Shown here in pieces: positions 1 to 6,852 of a DNA stretch of 7,017 nt. How positions within the stretch are numbered: position 1 is the stretch's first letter; each line of letters opens with the position of its first letter. Under the pieces are notes generated by a model, which saw only the letters and a program-made list of their open reading frames with translations, did no database searches and was not told where the DNA came from. Both the position numbers and the translations under genes were made by a program. The stretch comes from Acidobacteriaceae bacterium (GTDB taxonomy: Bacteria; Acidobacteriota; Terriglobia; Terriglobales; Acidobacteriaceae): NCBI GenBank assembly GCA_003162255.1, contig PMMJ01000560.1, forward strand, positions 1 to 7,017, read 5' to 3'.

Positions 1-429
1 TCCTGGCATATGATGGTCGAGTTTGAACCGCCGCTGGTTGCCTGTGTCGTCAGCAGCGCCAATTACAGCTTTGCGGCCTTGCGGGCGACGAAAGAGTGCG
101 TGATTGCCGTTCCGGCTCTGGCACTGGCGCCCAAAGTCGTGGAAGTCGGCAACTGTTCGGGCCGGGACGTGGAGAAGTTCGCGAGATTCGTTCTGACGGC
201 AGCACCAGCCGAGCGCGTGGCGCCGCCTCTGGTGGCTGAGTGTTTCGCCAATCTCGAATGCAAGGTGGCCGATACCCGTCTCGTCAATAAGTACAATCTC
301 TTCGTCCTTGAAGTGCTCAAGGGCTGGCTCGACCCGGCGCAAAAGAATCCGAAGACCATCCACCATCACGGATACGGCAGGTTCGCTGTGGATGGCGAGA
401 TGATCAAGCTGAAGTCGAGAATGCGATAG
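1..429 (+). CDS. Flavin reductase-like (FMN-binding) family protein, C-terminal part
   Basis: The frame is open from base 1 (Ser-Trp-His-Met-Met), so the gene begins left of the window and the ATG at 10 is internal. About 142 residues are visible. The sequence follows the flavin reductase-like split-barrel domain: a 'SWHMMVEFEPPL' strand, a central 'ATKECVIAVPA' segment, then 'LECKVADTRLVNKYNLFVLEV' and an end rich in His and Gly ('HHHGYGRF'). Members of this family bind FMN and either reduce it with NAD(P)H or act as flavoenzymes of unknown substrate; they are usually cytoplasmic and about 180-220 residues long, so the missing part is probably only 40-60 residues. The next gene starts 178 bp downstream on the same strand, so co-transcription is possible but not shown. 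Family assignment is fairly safe from the motifs; the specific reaction cannot be told. Confidence 0.82.
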   Translation, partial: SWHMMVEFEPPLVACVVSSANYSFAALRATKECVIAVPALALAPKVVEVGNCSGRDVEKFARFVLTAAPAERVAPPLVAECFANLECKVADTRLVNKYNLFVLEVLKGWLDPAQKNPKTIHHHGYGRFAVDGEMIKLKSRMR

Positions 430-597
430 TCGGTCGTGCACAATGCAGCGAATTTCCCCCGAAGGACGTGGCGACCATTCCCGGCCCGATAATGGTGACG
501 TCAAGCCGAACGTTTCCGATCAACTTGAAGGAAGAACGCTTGCATATCTGGTCAACAACTGGCCGGCAGCGACCGCGGGTATTACAAGGCGGAGTAC

Positions 598-603
598 AGG
601 AGG
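598..603 (+). promoter_or_regulatory. Ribosome binding site deciding the patatin start
   Basis: AGGAGG lies 4 bases before the ATG at 608. The same frame is open back to an ATG at 443, but that ATG has no purine-rich site before it. The 55 extra residues carry no domain and would bury the signal peptide. The start at 608 is therefore preferred. Confidence 0.8.
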
Positions 604-607
604 GCAG

Positions 608-3010
608 ATGAAGTTGATTCGAAGGATGCTAGTGGATGTTTTCGTCGGTGCCCGTCTTCTATGTCTCGCACTCGCGAGCGGGTCCCTCGTTGCGCAGACA
701 TCTCCGCAGGGTGCTCCTCTCCCGTCGGAAGAACAGTCCGCGTCGCCCGTACCCACTACAGTACAAGAGTCAGGCAACCCGAGCGCCACCTCCAACGTAA
801 ACAGCGTTGATTTGAAGACTGGGCACGCGGTGGCGTATTCGTCGCAGCTGCCCAAGATCGTGCCCCCAGGGCGACCGGCGATCGGTATCGCACTTGAAGG
901 CGGAGGCGCGCTGGGGCTCGCTCATATTGGCGTGCTCAAGTGGATGGAAGACAATCATATCCCCGTCGATCGAATAGCGGGTACCAGCATGGGCGCACTT
1001 ATTGGCGGCCTTTATGCTTCCGGTCACAGTCCGGCCGAGATCCAGCAGATTGCCACAAGCGATGTCTTCCGCGACGTCTTCACCCTTGAGAGTCCCTACA
1101 TGGACGCAAGTTTTCGCAGGCGAGAAGACAGGACAGAGTTGCCGCAGGCCGGTCAATTCGGCCTCAAGGGAGGTCTTAGCCTACGCAACTCGCTGCTTGT
1201 GGACTCCGGCCTGAACGAATTTCTGAGAGCAAACTTCGACCGGTACAACCGGGAGGAACTGAGCTATGATGGCCTGCCGATCCCGTTCCGTTGCGTCGCA
1301 ACCGATCTAAATACGCTGCAGCCGGTGGTCTTTGATGGCGGTCCGATGCCGCAGGCCGTACGTGCTTCCGTCGCGATTCCTGGGGTTTTCTCCCCCGTCC
1401 AGTATCGCGACCACTATCTTGTGGATGGGGGCATCATGGATAACCTGCCTACCGATATCGTCAAGGAGGACCTTCACTCGGACGTAGTCATCGCGGTGTA
1501 CTTCACCGCCCCAAGGTTCTCCGAGACCGATGTCAACTCGGTGGTCGGCGTCTTAGCGCGTGCCTTCAGTGCGGGCACCGTACGGAACGAGCGTCTAAAC
1601 ACGGCGCTCGCTGACGTTCTAATCTTGATCGATACGAGCAAGTTTTCGACAACCGACTACAACAAAGCTTCAGACCTGATTGCAGCCGGATATGAGGCTG
1701 CCGAAAAGAACCGGGCGGCATTGAAGAAGTACACACTGGACGATGCCGGTTGGACTGCCTATCTCGCGGATCGCGGCGCACGTCAACGCCCGAAACCTTC
1801 CGCCCTGCAGATGGTAAAGGTCGAGGGGGGCAGTTCCGGAGCGCAGGAGGCTGCTCGGGCGGACGTAAGCAAGCTGGAGGGAGAGCCCATCGAGCCGGCC
1901 ACACTTTCGGATGCCCTTCGTCGCGTGCAGGGCAACGGTTCCTATCAGGCCGGCTTCGAGACGTTCGCCCCTGGCACGCCGCCCCCGTCAGACAGGATGC
2001 AGGCGATGGGCCCTGATACGGGCGTACTCGTGAAACTGAACCAAGTGAGGAACGGTCCGCCTTTCCTCCTGTTCGGGACCGACCTCACCGCCGTGAACTC
2101 CAACGTGACACGCAACTCGCTGGATTTCCGCTTAGTCGATCAGGACCTCGGAGGCTTCGGATCGGAGCTGCGTGCGGATCTTCGCGTTGGCTTTTTGACG
2201 CAGGTATCGGGAGAGTATTATCGTCAACTCACACAGTCCGGATACTACATCCAGCCGCACATCGGTATTATTCGTCAGCCGGTCTATCTCTGGGAGAACC
2301 AAGTTCGTGTCTCGGAGCGCTTGTCGCAGCAGGCGGGCGGCGGTTTCGACATTGGCCGCACCTTCAATCGCAATCTCCAAGCATCGCTCCAATGGCGAGC
2401 GCAGGTGGTCCGGTGGCAACTCGTGACCGGTGGCGATGGGACACAAAACACTTCTGGAACGGCACAAACCGCCATTGCGCACGTTGTCTACGACCGCACC
2501 GAGTCAGGCACGATCTCTCCCCATGGATCGCGCCTTGAGGTCTCTGCAGGTTCGCTCTTCAACGCTGCGGCAAGCGCGAATGCGCCCCTTATGCAAGTCA
2601 AGGCAACCAAGACGTTCAGCGTCACAGGGCAGGACATTTTAGGTCTAGCAGCCGAGGGCAACACGTATTTCGGGCGCAATGTTGCTGAGCCGTTGCGATT
2701 CACCCTTGGCGGCCCACTCAGGCTCTCAGCTTCCTCGATCGACGAGTATCGCGGCACTGACGATTTCCTCATCCGCGCTGGTTATCTTCATAGAGTCGCC
2801 ACCCTGCCTTCAGGGCTTGGTGAGGGAGTCTACATGGGCTTTGGATATGAAGCGGGCGAGATTTGGTCACCAGAGCGACCCGCGCTTCTGAGACAGGACG
2901 GTCTACTGACAGTGATCGCCGCGACCCCCCTGGGGGCAATCACCGTCGGAGGAGCGGTCGGCGACGCAGGTCGCCGCAAGGTGTTTTTCTCCTTCGGTCG
3001 GGTCTTCTAG
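608..3010 (+). CDS. Patatin-like phospholipase with POTRA-like linker and outer-membrane beta-barrel (PlpD / type Vd autotransporter-like)
   Basis: This is an 800-residue exported protein. Residues 1-30 are a Sec-type signal peptide (basic start MKLIRR, hydrophobic core, cleavage near SLVAQ). Residues about 31-85 form a Ser/Pro/Thr/Gln-rich linker. A patatin domain spans about 89-310: the oxyanion-hole GGGALG at 98-103, the nucleophile elbow GTSMG with Ser127, and the catalytic DGG with Asp273, so the Ser-Asp dyad is intact. Residues about 396-455 resemble a POTRA domain. Residues about 470-800 are alternating beta-strands ending in Phe ('SFGRVF'), the usual signal for BAM-dependent barrel insertion. 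This order matches PlpD-type proteins, which pass a lipase across or onto the outer membrane. Substrate is unknown; phospholipid or other acyl ester hydrolysis is the family expectation. An insertion sequence begins 2-3 bp after the TAG stop. The barrel end looks native, so the protein is probably not truncated. Confidence 0.92.
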   Translation: MKLIRRMLVDVFVGARLLCLALASGSLVAQTSPQGAPLPSEEQSASPVPTTVQESGNPSATSNVNSVDLKTGHAVAYSSQLPKIVPPGRPAIGIALEGGGALGLAHIGVLKWMEDNHIPVDRIAGTSMGALIGGLYASGHSPAEIQQIATSDVFRDVFTLESPYMDASFRRREDRTELPQAGQFGLKGGLSLRNSLLVDSGLNEFLRANFDRYNREELSYDGLPIPFRCVATDLNTLQPVVFDGGPMPQAVRASVAIPGVFSPVQYRDHYLVDGGIMDNLPTDIVKEDLHSDVVIAVYFTAPRFSETDVNSVVGVLARAFSAGTVRNERLNTALADVLILIDTSKFSTTDYNKASDLIAAGYEAAEKNRAALKKYTLDDAGWTAYLADRGARQRPKPSALQMVKVEGGSSGAQEAARADVSKLEGEPIEPATLSDALRRVQGNGSYQAGFETFAPGTPPPSDRMQAMGPDTGVLVKLNQVRNGPPFLLFGTDLTAVNSNVTRNSLDFRLVDQDLGGFGSELRADLRVGFLTQVSGEYYRQLTQSGYYIQPHIGIIRQPVYLWENQVRVSERLSQQAGGGFDIGRTFNRNLQASLQWRAQVVRWQLVTGGDGTQNTSGTAQTAIAHVVYDRTESGTISPHGSRLEVSAGSLFNAAASANAPLMQVKATKTFSVTGQDILGLAAEGNTYFGRNVAEPLRFTLGGPLRLSASSIDEYRGTDDFLIRAGYLHRVATLPSGLGEGVYMGFGYEAGEIWSPERPALLRQDGLLTVIAATPLGAITVGGAVGDAGRRKVFFSFGRVF

Positions 3011-3012
3011 CT

Positions 3013-3039
3013 TAGCTACTTTCCGTCGCAAAAATGCGG
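3013..3039 (+). repeat. Left terminal inverted repeat of the insertion sequence
   Basis: It begins TAGCTACTTTCC, followed by GTCGCAAAAATGCGG. Compared with the reverse complement of 4677-4703 it differs at 4 of 27 positions (13, 22, 24 and 25 from the tip). It lies beyond the 3' end of the transposase gene. Confidence 0.88.
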
Positions 3040-3067
3040 TCTCTTAGACGCTTCCGGTAGCGTACGA

Positions 3068-4549
3068 TCAGAAGTGGGCCGCTTCTGGTGTCCACTTTTG
3101 TCCTGCTCGGCTCAACCAGAAGAGCTGAGCAGGTAGTGCTCTTGATGTTCCCTGCGGGGCGAGACAACGCCCGAGCTGAATCACATTGTCGGCAATCACA
3201 CTGAGCCCAACCCAGCGCTGCATGCCTTGGAATCCGCGATACAAGCAACGCCGCATCCCGTGTCTCCGTTTCAGCGCGCTGATGCGACCCTCGCATCCGG
3301 TGCGCCACCGTTGTCCACGACGAAACCAACGCTGCCGATAAAGTCGTTTGCGTTCCGCACTCTGGGTCTTCTGATTCGGCACCGAAAACCATCGCACTCC
3401 CATGGCGCCGGCAGTTTTTTCATTCCGCTGCGAGTGGAATCCCGCATCCGCGGCCACCCACGCCGGAATCCGGCCGAATCTCCGCTGGGGAACCTCGATC
3501 GACGGTACTAACAACTGCTGATCGCTCGGCCGTTCGGCAAAGACTTCGAAATGACTGATGATTTGATTTTCCGATTCCTGGATCTTAACCAGTTTGCCAA
3601 ACTCGGTCGGCTTGCTGGCGTTGCCTTTGCGAATGATTTCCGTGTGCGGCTCGAACACGCTCACGATCTTTTCCTGCGACTGGGTCACCCCGGCAAAGAT
3701 TCGCAGCCTGGTCTGTTTCACTACTTGCTGCACCCGCCCCGTCATCGTTGCCAGGGTTTCCACTAAGCTTCGCAGGGGAACGCGACGAGGACGGGGAACA
3801 TCTTTCACCTCTTCTAATATGCGTTGCGCTTGGTTCACGGTTTTCGGGTTAAACTCAGCAGTTCTCAATACTGCTTCTTTCTCCGCGCTTCTCTTTCCGG
3901 ACCCAAGTACCGGGTCGATAGGGCAATCGCCAGAACCCGCTTCCGCACACTCCGCATGCGATCCCCGCACCTTGGGCTTCAGGCCGCCGGCTTTCTGCTC
4001 GATCTTCTTCATCGTCCGCGTCAGCACCCGCGTGCCGTCCCCCAACAAACTGCTGTCGGTCGGATAGTGGATGTTGGTTTCCACCACCGTGGTATCGACC
4101 CGCAGCTTTCGCCCACGCGTCACTCCCTGTTCTTGCGCCAACTGCACGATCCGTTGGTGCAACTCCTCGATCACTTCCGGCCCCATGAGTTGCCCCAGCC
4201 GCGCCATGGCCTTGGCAGCGGGCACTTTGCCGTCTCCCACCCGCGTAAACGCGCGATACACCAGATTGGCGCGCACTTCTTGCTCCAGCGTGTCATAGCT
4301 CCAGTTGCGAATGTGTTTCAACAGCAGCAGACGCAACACCACCTCGGCCGGCGTTTGCTCGCGGCCTCGCCTGCGGCTCTGCGGATACCGTTCGCCTTGC
4401 GCCTCATAAATCGTGTCCAGCAGTTGCTCATCTTCCAGTAGACGGTCCACCAGCCGCATCCACGGCTCCCACAAATCCTCGATATCCGCCGCCAAACCGG
4501 AGTGCCACCGCGATGGTTGTTGATGTCGTAGCTTGATCATGGACGCCAT
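3068..4549 (-). CDS. DDE transposase of the insertion sequence, with a probably frame-scrambled central segment
   Basis: This 493-residue transposase cuts and joins the IS ends. The N-terminal part (about 15-110) is the helical DNA-binding region typical of IS5-like transposases ('QTPAEVVLRLLLLKHIRNWSYDTLEQEVRANLVYRAF'-type, residues 65-101). The catalytic triad is visible: Asp152 in 'RVDTTVVETNIHYPTD', Asp368 in 'WVAADAGFHS', and Glu420 in 'RTGCEGRISALKRRHGM'. The start could be Met1 (4549) or Met4 (4540); GGGAAG lies 10 bases before Met1. Residues about 196-236 (Cys- and Gly-rich) do not look like the rest. The +1 frame of the same DNA reads as a charged helix typical of the family, with one internal TGA, suggesting a +1 change at a G4 run and a compensating -1 at an A4 run. 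Activity is therefore doubtful although all three catalytic residues stay in frame. Confidence 0.9.
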   Translation of the reverse strand: MASMIKLRHQQPSRWHSGLAADIEDLWEPWMRLVDRLLEDEQLLDTIYEAQGERYPQSRRRGREQTPAEVVLRLLLLKHIRNWSYDTLEQEVRANLVYRAFTRVGDGKVPAAKAMARLGQLMGPEVIEELHQRIVQLAQEQGVTRGRKLRVDTTVVETNIHYPTDSSLLGDGTRVLTRTMKKIEQKAGGLKPKVRGSHAECAEAGSGDCPIDPVLGSGKRSAEKEAVLRTAEFNPKTVNQAQRILEEVKDVPRPRRVPLRSLVETLATMTGRVQQVVKQTRLRIFAGVTQSQEKIVSVFEPHTEIIRKGNASKPTEFGKLVKIQESENQIISHFEVFAERPSDQQLLVPSIEVPQRRFGRIPAWVAADAGFHSQRNEKTAGAMGVRWFSVPNQKTQSAERKRLYRQRWFRRGQRWRTGCEGRISALKRRHGMRRCLYRGFQGMQRWVGLSVIADNVIQLGRCLAPQGTSRALPAQLFWLSRAGQKWTPEAAHF

Positions 4550-4676
4550 CGTAAGGGCACTTCCCGCCTAAAACAATATGCTTTGAAAATGTTTTATTAC
4601 TTTCTCGAATAACCTCAAACTGAGCATTCTGACCCCGACCTTTGGTTCCCCAATCAGCATCCATCGCTTCGCACTG

Positions 4677-4703
4677 CCTTACTTTTGCGATGGAAAGTAG
4701 CTA
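4677..4703 (-). repeat. Right terminal inverted repeat of the insertion sequence
   Basis: Read on the - strand from 4703 it begins TAGCTACTTTCC, then ATCGCAAAAGTAAGG, pairing with 3013-3039. It lies about 130 bp before the transposase start codon, so that gap should hold the transposase promoter; I could not pick a convincing -35/-10 pair there. Confidence 0.88.
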
Positions 4704-5196
4704 GAGCATTCCTTCTAAGGCTATGAAATAGTAAGAGTGGTTACGCGTGGTCGTTCTCCGACAGAACGGCCACCCCGACCTAAGTTCTTTCCTCTACACG
4801 ACTCCGGAGAAGTGGTTAGAGCGGTTCTCCTTCTCACCTATCCTCGCTGAGTCCGTGCGCGGCCGACATTTCCCAGCAGCGGAGTTGCGTAGAGACCACC
4901 TGAATCAATTCATTCTCCGGTGCATTGACTTAAATACTGTTCTGCCATTCAACACTACTTGCGGTACACGCCACAGCAGACAGCGCAGCCTTTATCTTCG
5001 TCATATTGATTGCTTCTGCTGTTGACAGCTCCTCAGGAACCATTCTCCTTGACGTCCGAACCGTCTGGCTTCTTCCTCGCGTTTGCAGGTCCCACAATTT
5101 TTCCGGGTTTTCACGTGCTTCTGCCATAAGGCTCCGATAACCCAAGTAGTCTCTCTTGAATTGGGGTGTAACGGCACGACCCAGCCAGGCATGACA
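4704..5196. other. Gene-free stretch between the insertion sequence and the LolA-like gene
   Basis: About 490 bp with no recognisable gene. It holds the hairpin at 4747-4773 near its left end. Short open frames exist on both strands (for example - strand 5127-4930, 65 codons, with GGAG 4 bases before its ATG), but their products show no known motif and none is clearly favoured. It joins the 3' sides of two converging genes (patatin-like on +, LolA-like on -). Confidence 0.5.
4747..4773 (+). terminator. Strong hairpin without T-tract, possible displaced terminator of the patatin-like gene
   Basis: GTGGTCGTTCT and AGAACGGCCAC pair as an 11-bp stem with one G-T wobble and a CCGAC loop. No T-run follows on either strand, so this is not a classic intrinsic terminator. 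If the insertion sequence is removed, the hairpin lies about 46 bp after the patatin stop codon, a normal place for a 3' end structure. The stem is clear; the function is inferred. Confidence 0.3.
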
Positions 5197-6045
5197 TCAC
5201 TTCTGCGCATTGATAGTTGCGGCGTGCGGAGTCGATCGTAGCGTGAGTACGCTGCTCATCGGACCGGCGCTCGTAATCTCATAACCCTTGTAGTCGATAG
5301 TCAATTCGGCGCGGCCGCCAACCCGGATGGCCGTGACGCTGTGGTTGTGTGCAGGGAGCCAGAAATCGCTCACCTTCATGTACGTCTGCACGATTTCCGC
5401 CGTCTTGGTCCAGAAGGAAGGGTTCTTCGCGGGTTCTGCCTCCAACCGGACTACGGCAAAGTCTCTTGCGTCTACCCAGATTCGGCCGCGGTAAAGAAAC
5501 TTATCCTTCGTTCTGGGTTCCACGACAAGCACGTACACTGAACCGAAGGGGGTGCTGTCGTATCCCGCCAGTATGAAATCATAATTATCGCCGTTCAGAG
5601 CGATGCGCCTTTGAGCCTCTGCGGCCAGCGCCTCCTTTTCAGCCTGCAACAGCTTCTTGAATACCTTGTCGATGATCATCTTGGATCCAGTCGCAGACTT
5701 GATCGTGAATTCCTTCGTTCCGGGTGATTGGTACTTCACCTCCACGACCATCTCCGCGCGGCGAACACTTGGAAATCCACGATATTCCGCCCGATAGGTT
5801 CTAGTCCCCCGATATGCGTAAAGCGCCTGCGCACGGCAAAGATTCATCTGAACAAGATTGTGTACAACCTGCTCTGCGGTAAGCCCAACCTGAGTGGCAG
5901 CAGGCGCGGTATCCGGCTGCTGGGCGCCTGCAGGCTGCCACAGTGCTACCAGGATCATCAGCAAGAGGATGACGAACTCAGGACGAAACTGGAGCACGTC
6001 TCCGATCGGTGCCGTTGTTCGATGATCCATTCTGCCCAGTTTCAT
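5197..6045 (-). CDS. Exported LolA-like (outer membrane lipoprotein-sorting protein-like) periplasmic protein
   Basis: The chosen start at 6045 gives 282 residues; GAAGG lies 7 bases upstream. The frame is open 45 codons further back to 6180, but that part has no ribosome site and is Arg/Ser-rich and featureless. Residues 1-42 form a signal peptide with a long n-region, a hydrophobic core 'FVILLLMILVALW' at 24-36 and a likely cleavage at 'PAGAQ'. Residues about 56-255 are beta-rich, with strands such as 'RTYRAEYRG', 'AEMVVEVKYQSP', 'GSVYVLVVEP', 'YRGRIWVDARDFAVVRLEAEP' and 'DFWLPAHNHSV', the pattern of LolA-like convex half-barrels (also RseB-like). In this fold 'IWVDARDFAVVRLE' and 'DFWLP' segments recur. 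Such proteins carry lipid or lipoprotein, or sense envelope state; the true cargo here is unknown. It is not classical LolA, since no lolA neighbours such as ftsK appear. It diverges from the CsbD-like gene across a 0.93-kb gap. Confidence 0.72.
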   Translation of the reverse strand: MKLGRMDHRTTAPIGDVLQFRPEFVILLLMILVALWQPAGAQQPDTAPAATQVGLTAEQVVHNLVQMNLCRAQALYAYRGTRTYRAEYRGFPSVRRAEMVVEVKYQSPGTKEFTIKSATGSKMIIDKVFKKLLQAEKEALAAEAQRRIALNGDNYDFILAGYDSTPFGSVYVLVVEPRTKDKFLYRGRIWVDARDFAVVRLEAEPAKNPSFWTKTAEIVQTYMKVSDFWLPAHNHSVTAIRVGGRAELTIDYKGYEITSAGPMSSVLTLRSTPHAATINAQK

Positions 6046-6252
6046 GGCGGAGCCTTCACAAAGTTCGAATGCACATGGCTGGAAGCTCTTTGCCTCTATT
6101 CTAGCGACAGGCAGTAGATACCTCTTTTGTCGTGGAGTCCTTGATCCTGAGCTCAACTTCGGAGCTGAATACTTAGACAATTTGTCAAGCCAAGAACACG
6201 GAAAACGAGAAAGACTCCAAGTAAACGATCATCGCGATTCTCCAACATTAGA

Positions 6253-6287
6253 ATACATATTGTATACAGATATACTCTGTATCATAC
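6253..6287. promoter_or_regulatory. AT-rich cluster of nested palindromes, candidate operator/promoter
   Basis: Within 35 bp there are ATACA-TAT-TGTAT (6253-6265), GTATA-CAGA-TATAC (6262-6275), ATACAGA-TATAC-TCTGTAT (6264-6282) and GTAT-C-ATAC (6279-6287). On the + strand TTGTAT (6260-6265) and CATACT (6283-6288) sit 17 bp apart and could be a -35/-10 pair. Dyads with TACA/TGTA half-sites are used by BlaI/MecI/CopY-type and other winged-helix repressors, usually with a slightly different spacer, so the regulator is only a guess. Confidence 0.4.
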
Positions 6288-6828
6288 TGCTTATGCATGC
6301 GGCAGTTCAGTATTTGGAGGTTCCGATTGTTGGTCCTCTGAGTTCCGGGGGAGCAGGGGCCGCCAGATTCGCTTAGCCTTCGTCACCCTGTCTATCGGGT
6401 CGTCAATTTCATACATCCGTCTCACATCCGGCTAAAGGCAAACCCGAACAGAACGAGGGCACAGTTGGAAACAAAACCGGGCAGGTCGATCCGGAACGCG
6501 AGGAGATTGCGTGCCCGGCGCACTAGAATTGGCAGCAACGCGGATGTTCGATCGGAACTCCGGAAGAACATTGGTTTGGTGTCGAGGCGGAGATGAAGCG
6601 GCACTCGAACGAAACTCCCAGGGCAACAGCAGCCACGTCGAACCCTTCTGAACCCGGCAAACAGGCCGCGCGGCAGCATCGAAGCAGTTGACTTGGATGC
6701 GGCGGCAAAGTCTCCGAAAGGCTCTAGCGAAATGCCTGCGAACACCAGCGACTTCGTCACTGCTTTCGGATTTTGTGTGCCCTCGCCACACTGCATGTCG
6801 CGTCGGAGAGGTTTCAGAGATCCTAGTC

Positions 6829-6852
6829 GTATCCGGATACAAAATGTATAAA
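6829..6852 (+). promoter_or_regulatory. Palindromes overlapping a candidate -10 for the CsbD-like gene
   Basis: GTATCCGGATAC (6829-6840) is a perfect 12-bp palindrome, directly overlapped by ATACA-AAA-TGTAT (6837-6849), the same 5-3-5 dyad as at 6253-6265. TATAAA at 6847-6852 could be a -10 box, with only a weak -35 (TAGTCG) at the right distance. It lies about 120 bp ahead of the CsbD-like start, so a bound repressor would block that promoter. Confidence 0.4.

Larger units (their letters stand above)
3013..4703 (-). mobile_element. Complete insertion sequence, about 1.69 kb, DDE transposase (ISNCY / IS5-like type)
   Basis: Two 27-bp imperfect inverted repeats (23 of 27 positions identical) bound a single transposase gene that fills nearly the whole interval. 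The outer ends both read TAGCTACTTTCC inward. TAGCTA is itself a palindrome, so the exact tips are uncertain by about 3 bp. A shared TA (3013-3014 and 4702-4703) is the only target-duplication candidate I can see. The left tip lies directly behind the stop codon of the patatin-like gene and the right flank is gene-free. The IS family name is from memory of similar transposases; the element itself is clear. Confidence 0.88.

Noticed and set aside
443..607. N-terminal extension of the patatin-like gene from an ATG at 443
   Set aside because: There is no ribosome site before 443, no domain in the added 55 residues, and a strong AGGAGG plus a signal peptide at the 608 start.
3069..3087. Hairpin CAGAAG...CTTCTG over the transposase stop codon as a terminator
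   Set aside because: The stem is only 6 bp and no T-run follows on the - strand; half of it is coding sequence.
3824..4441. A 205-codon open frame on the + strand inside the insertion sequence
   Set aside because: It is antisense to the catalytic transposase gene, has no ribosome site, and reads as His/Arg/Gln/Pro-rich sequence without a domain. The - strand product carries the full DDE triad.
4747..5025. A 92-codon + strand frame right of the insertion sequence
   Set aside because: Its start falls inside the hairpin stem, it has no ribosome site, and the product shows no known motif.
4930..5210. Two - strand frames (to 5145 and 5210) after the LolA-like gene
   Set aside because: No recognisable product. 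The 65-codon version from 5127 has a GGAG nearby, but that alone does not support a gene.
6046..6180. N-terminal extension of the LolA-like gene from an ATG at 6180
   Set aside because: The added 45 residues would place the signal peptide deep inside the protein, and the better ribosome site precedes 6045.
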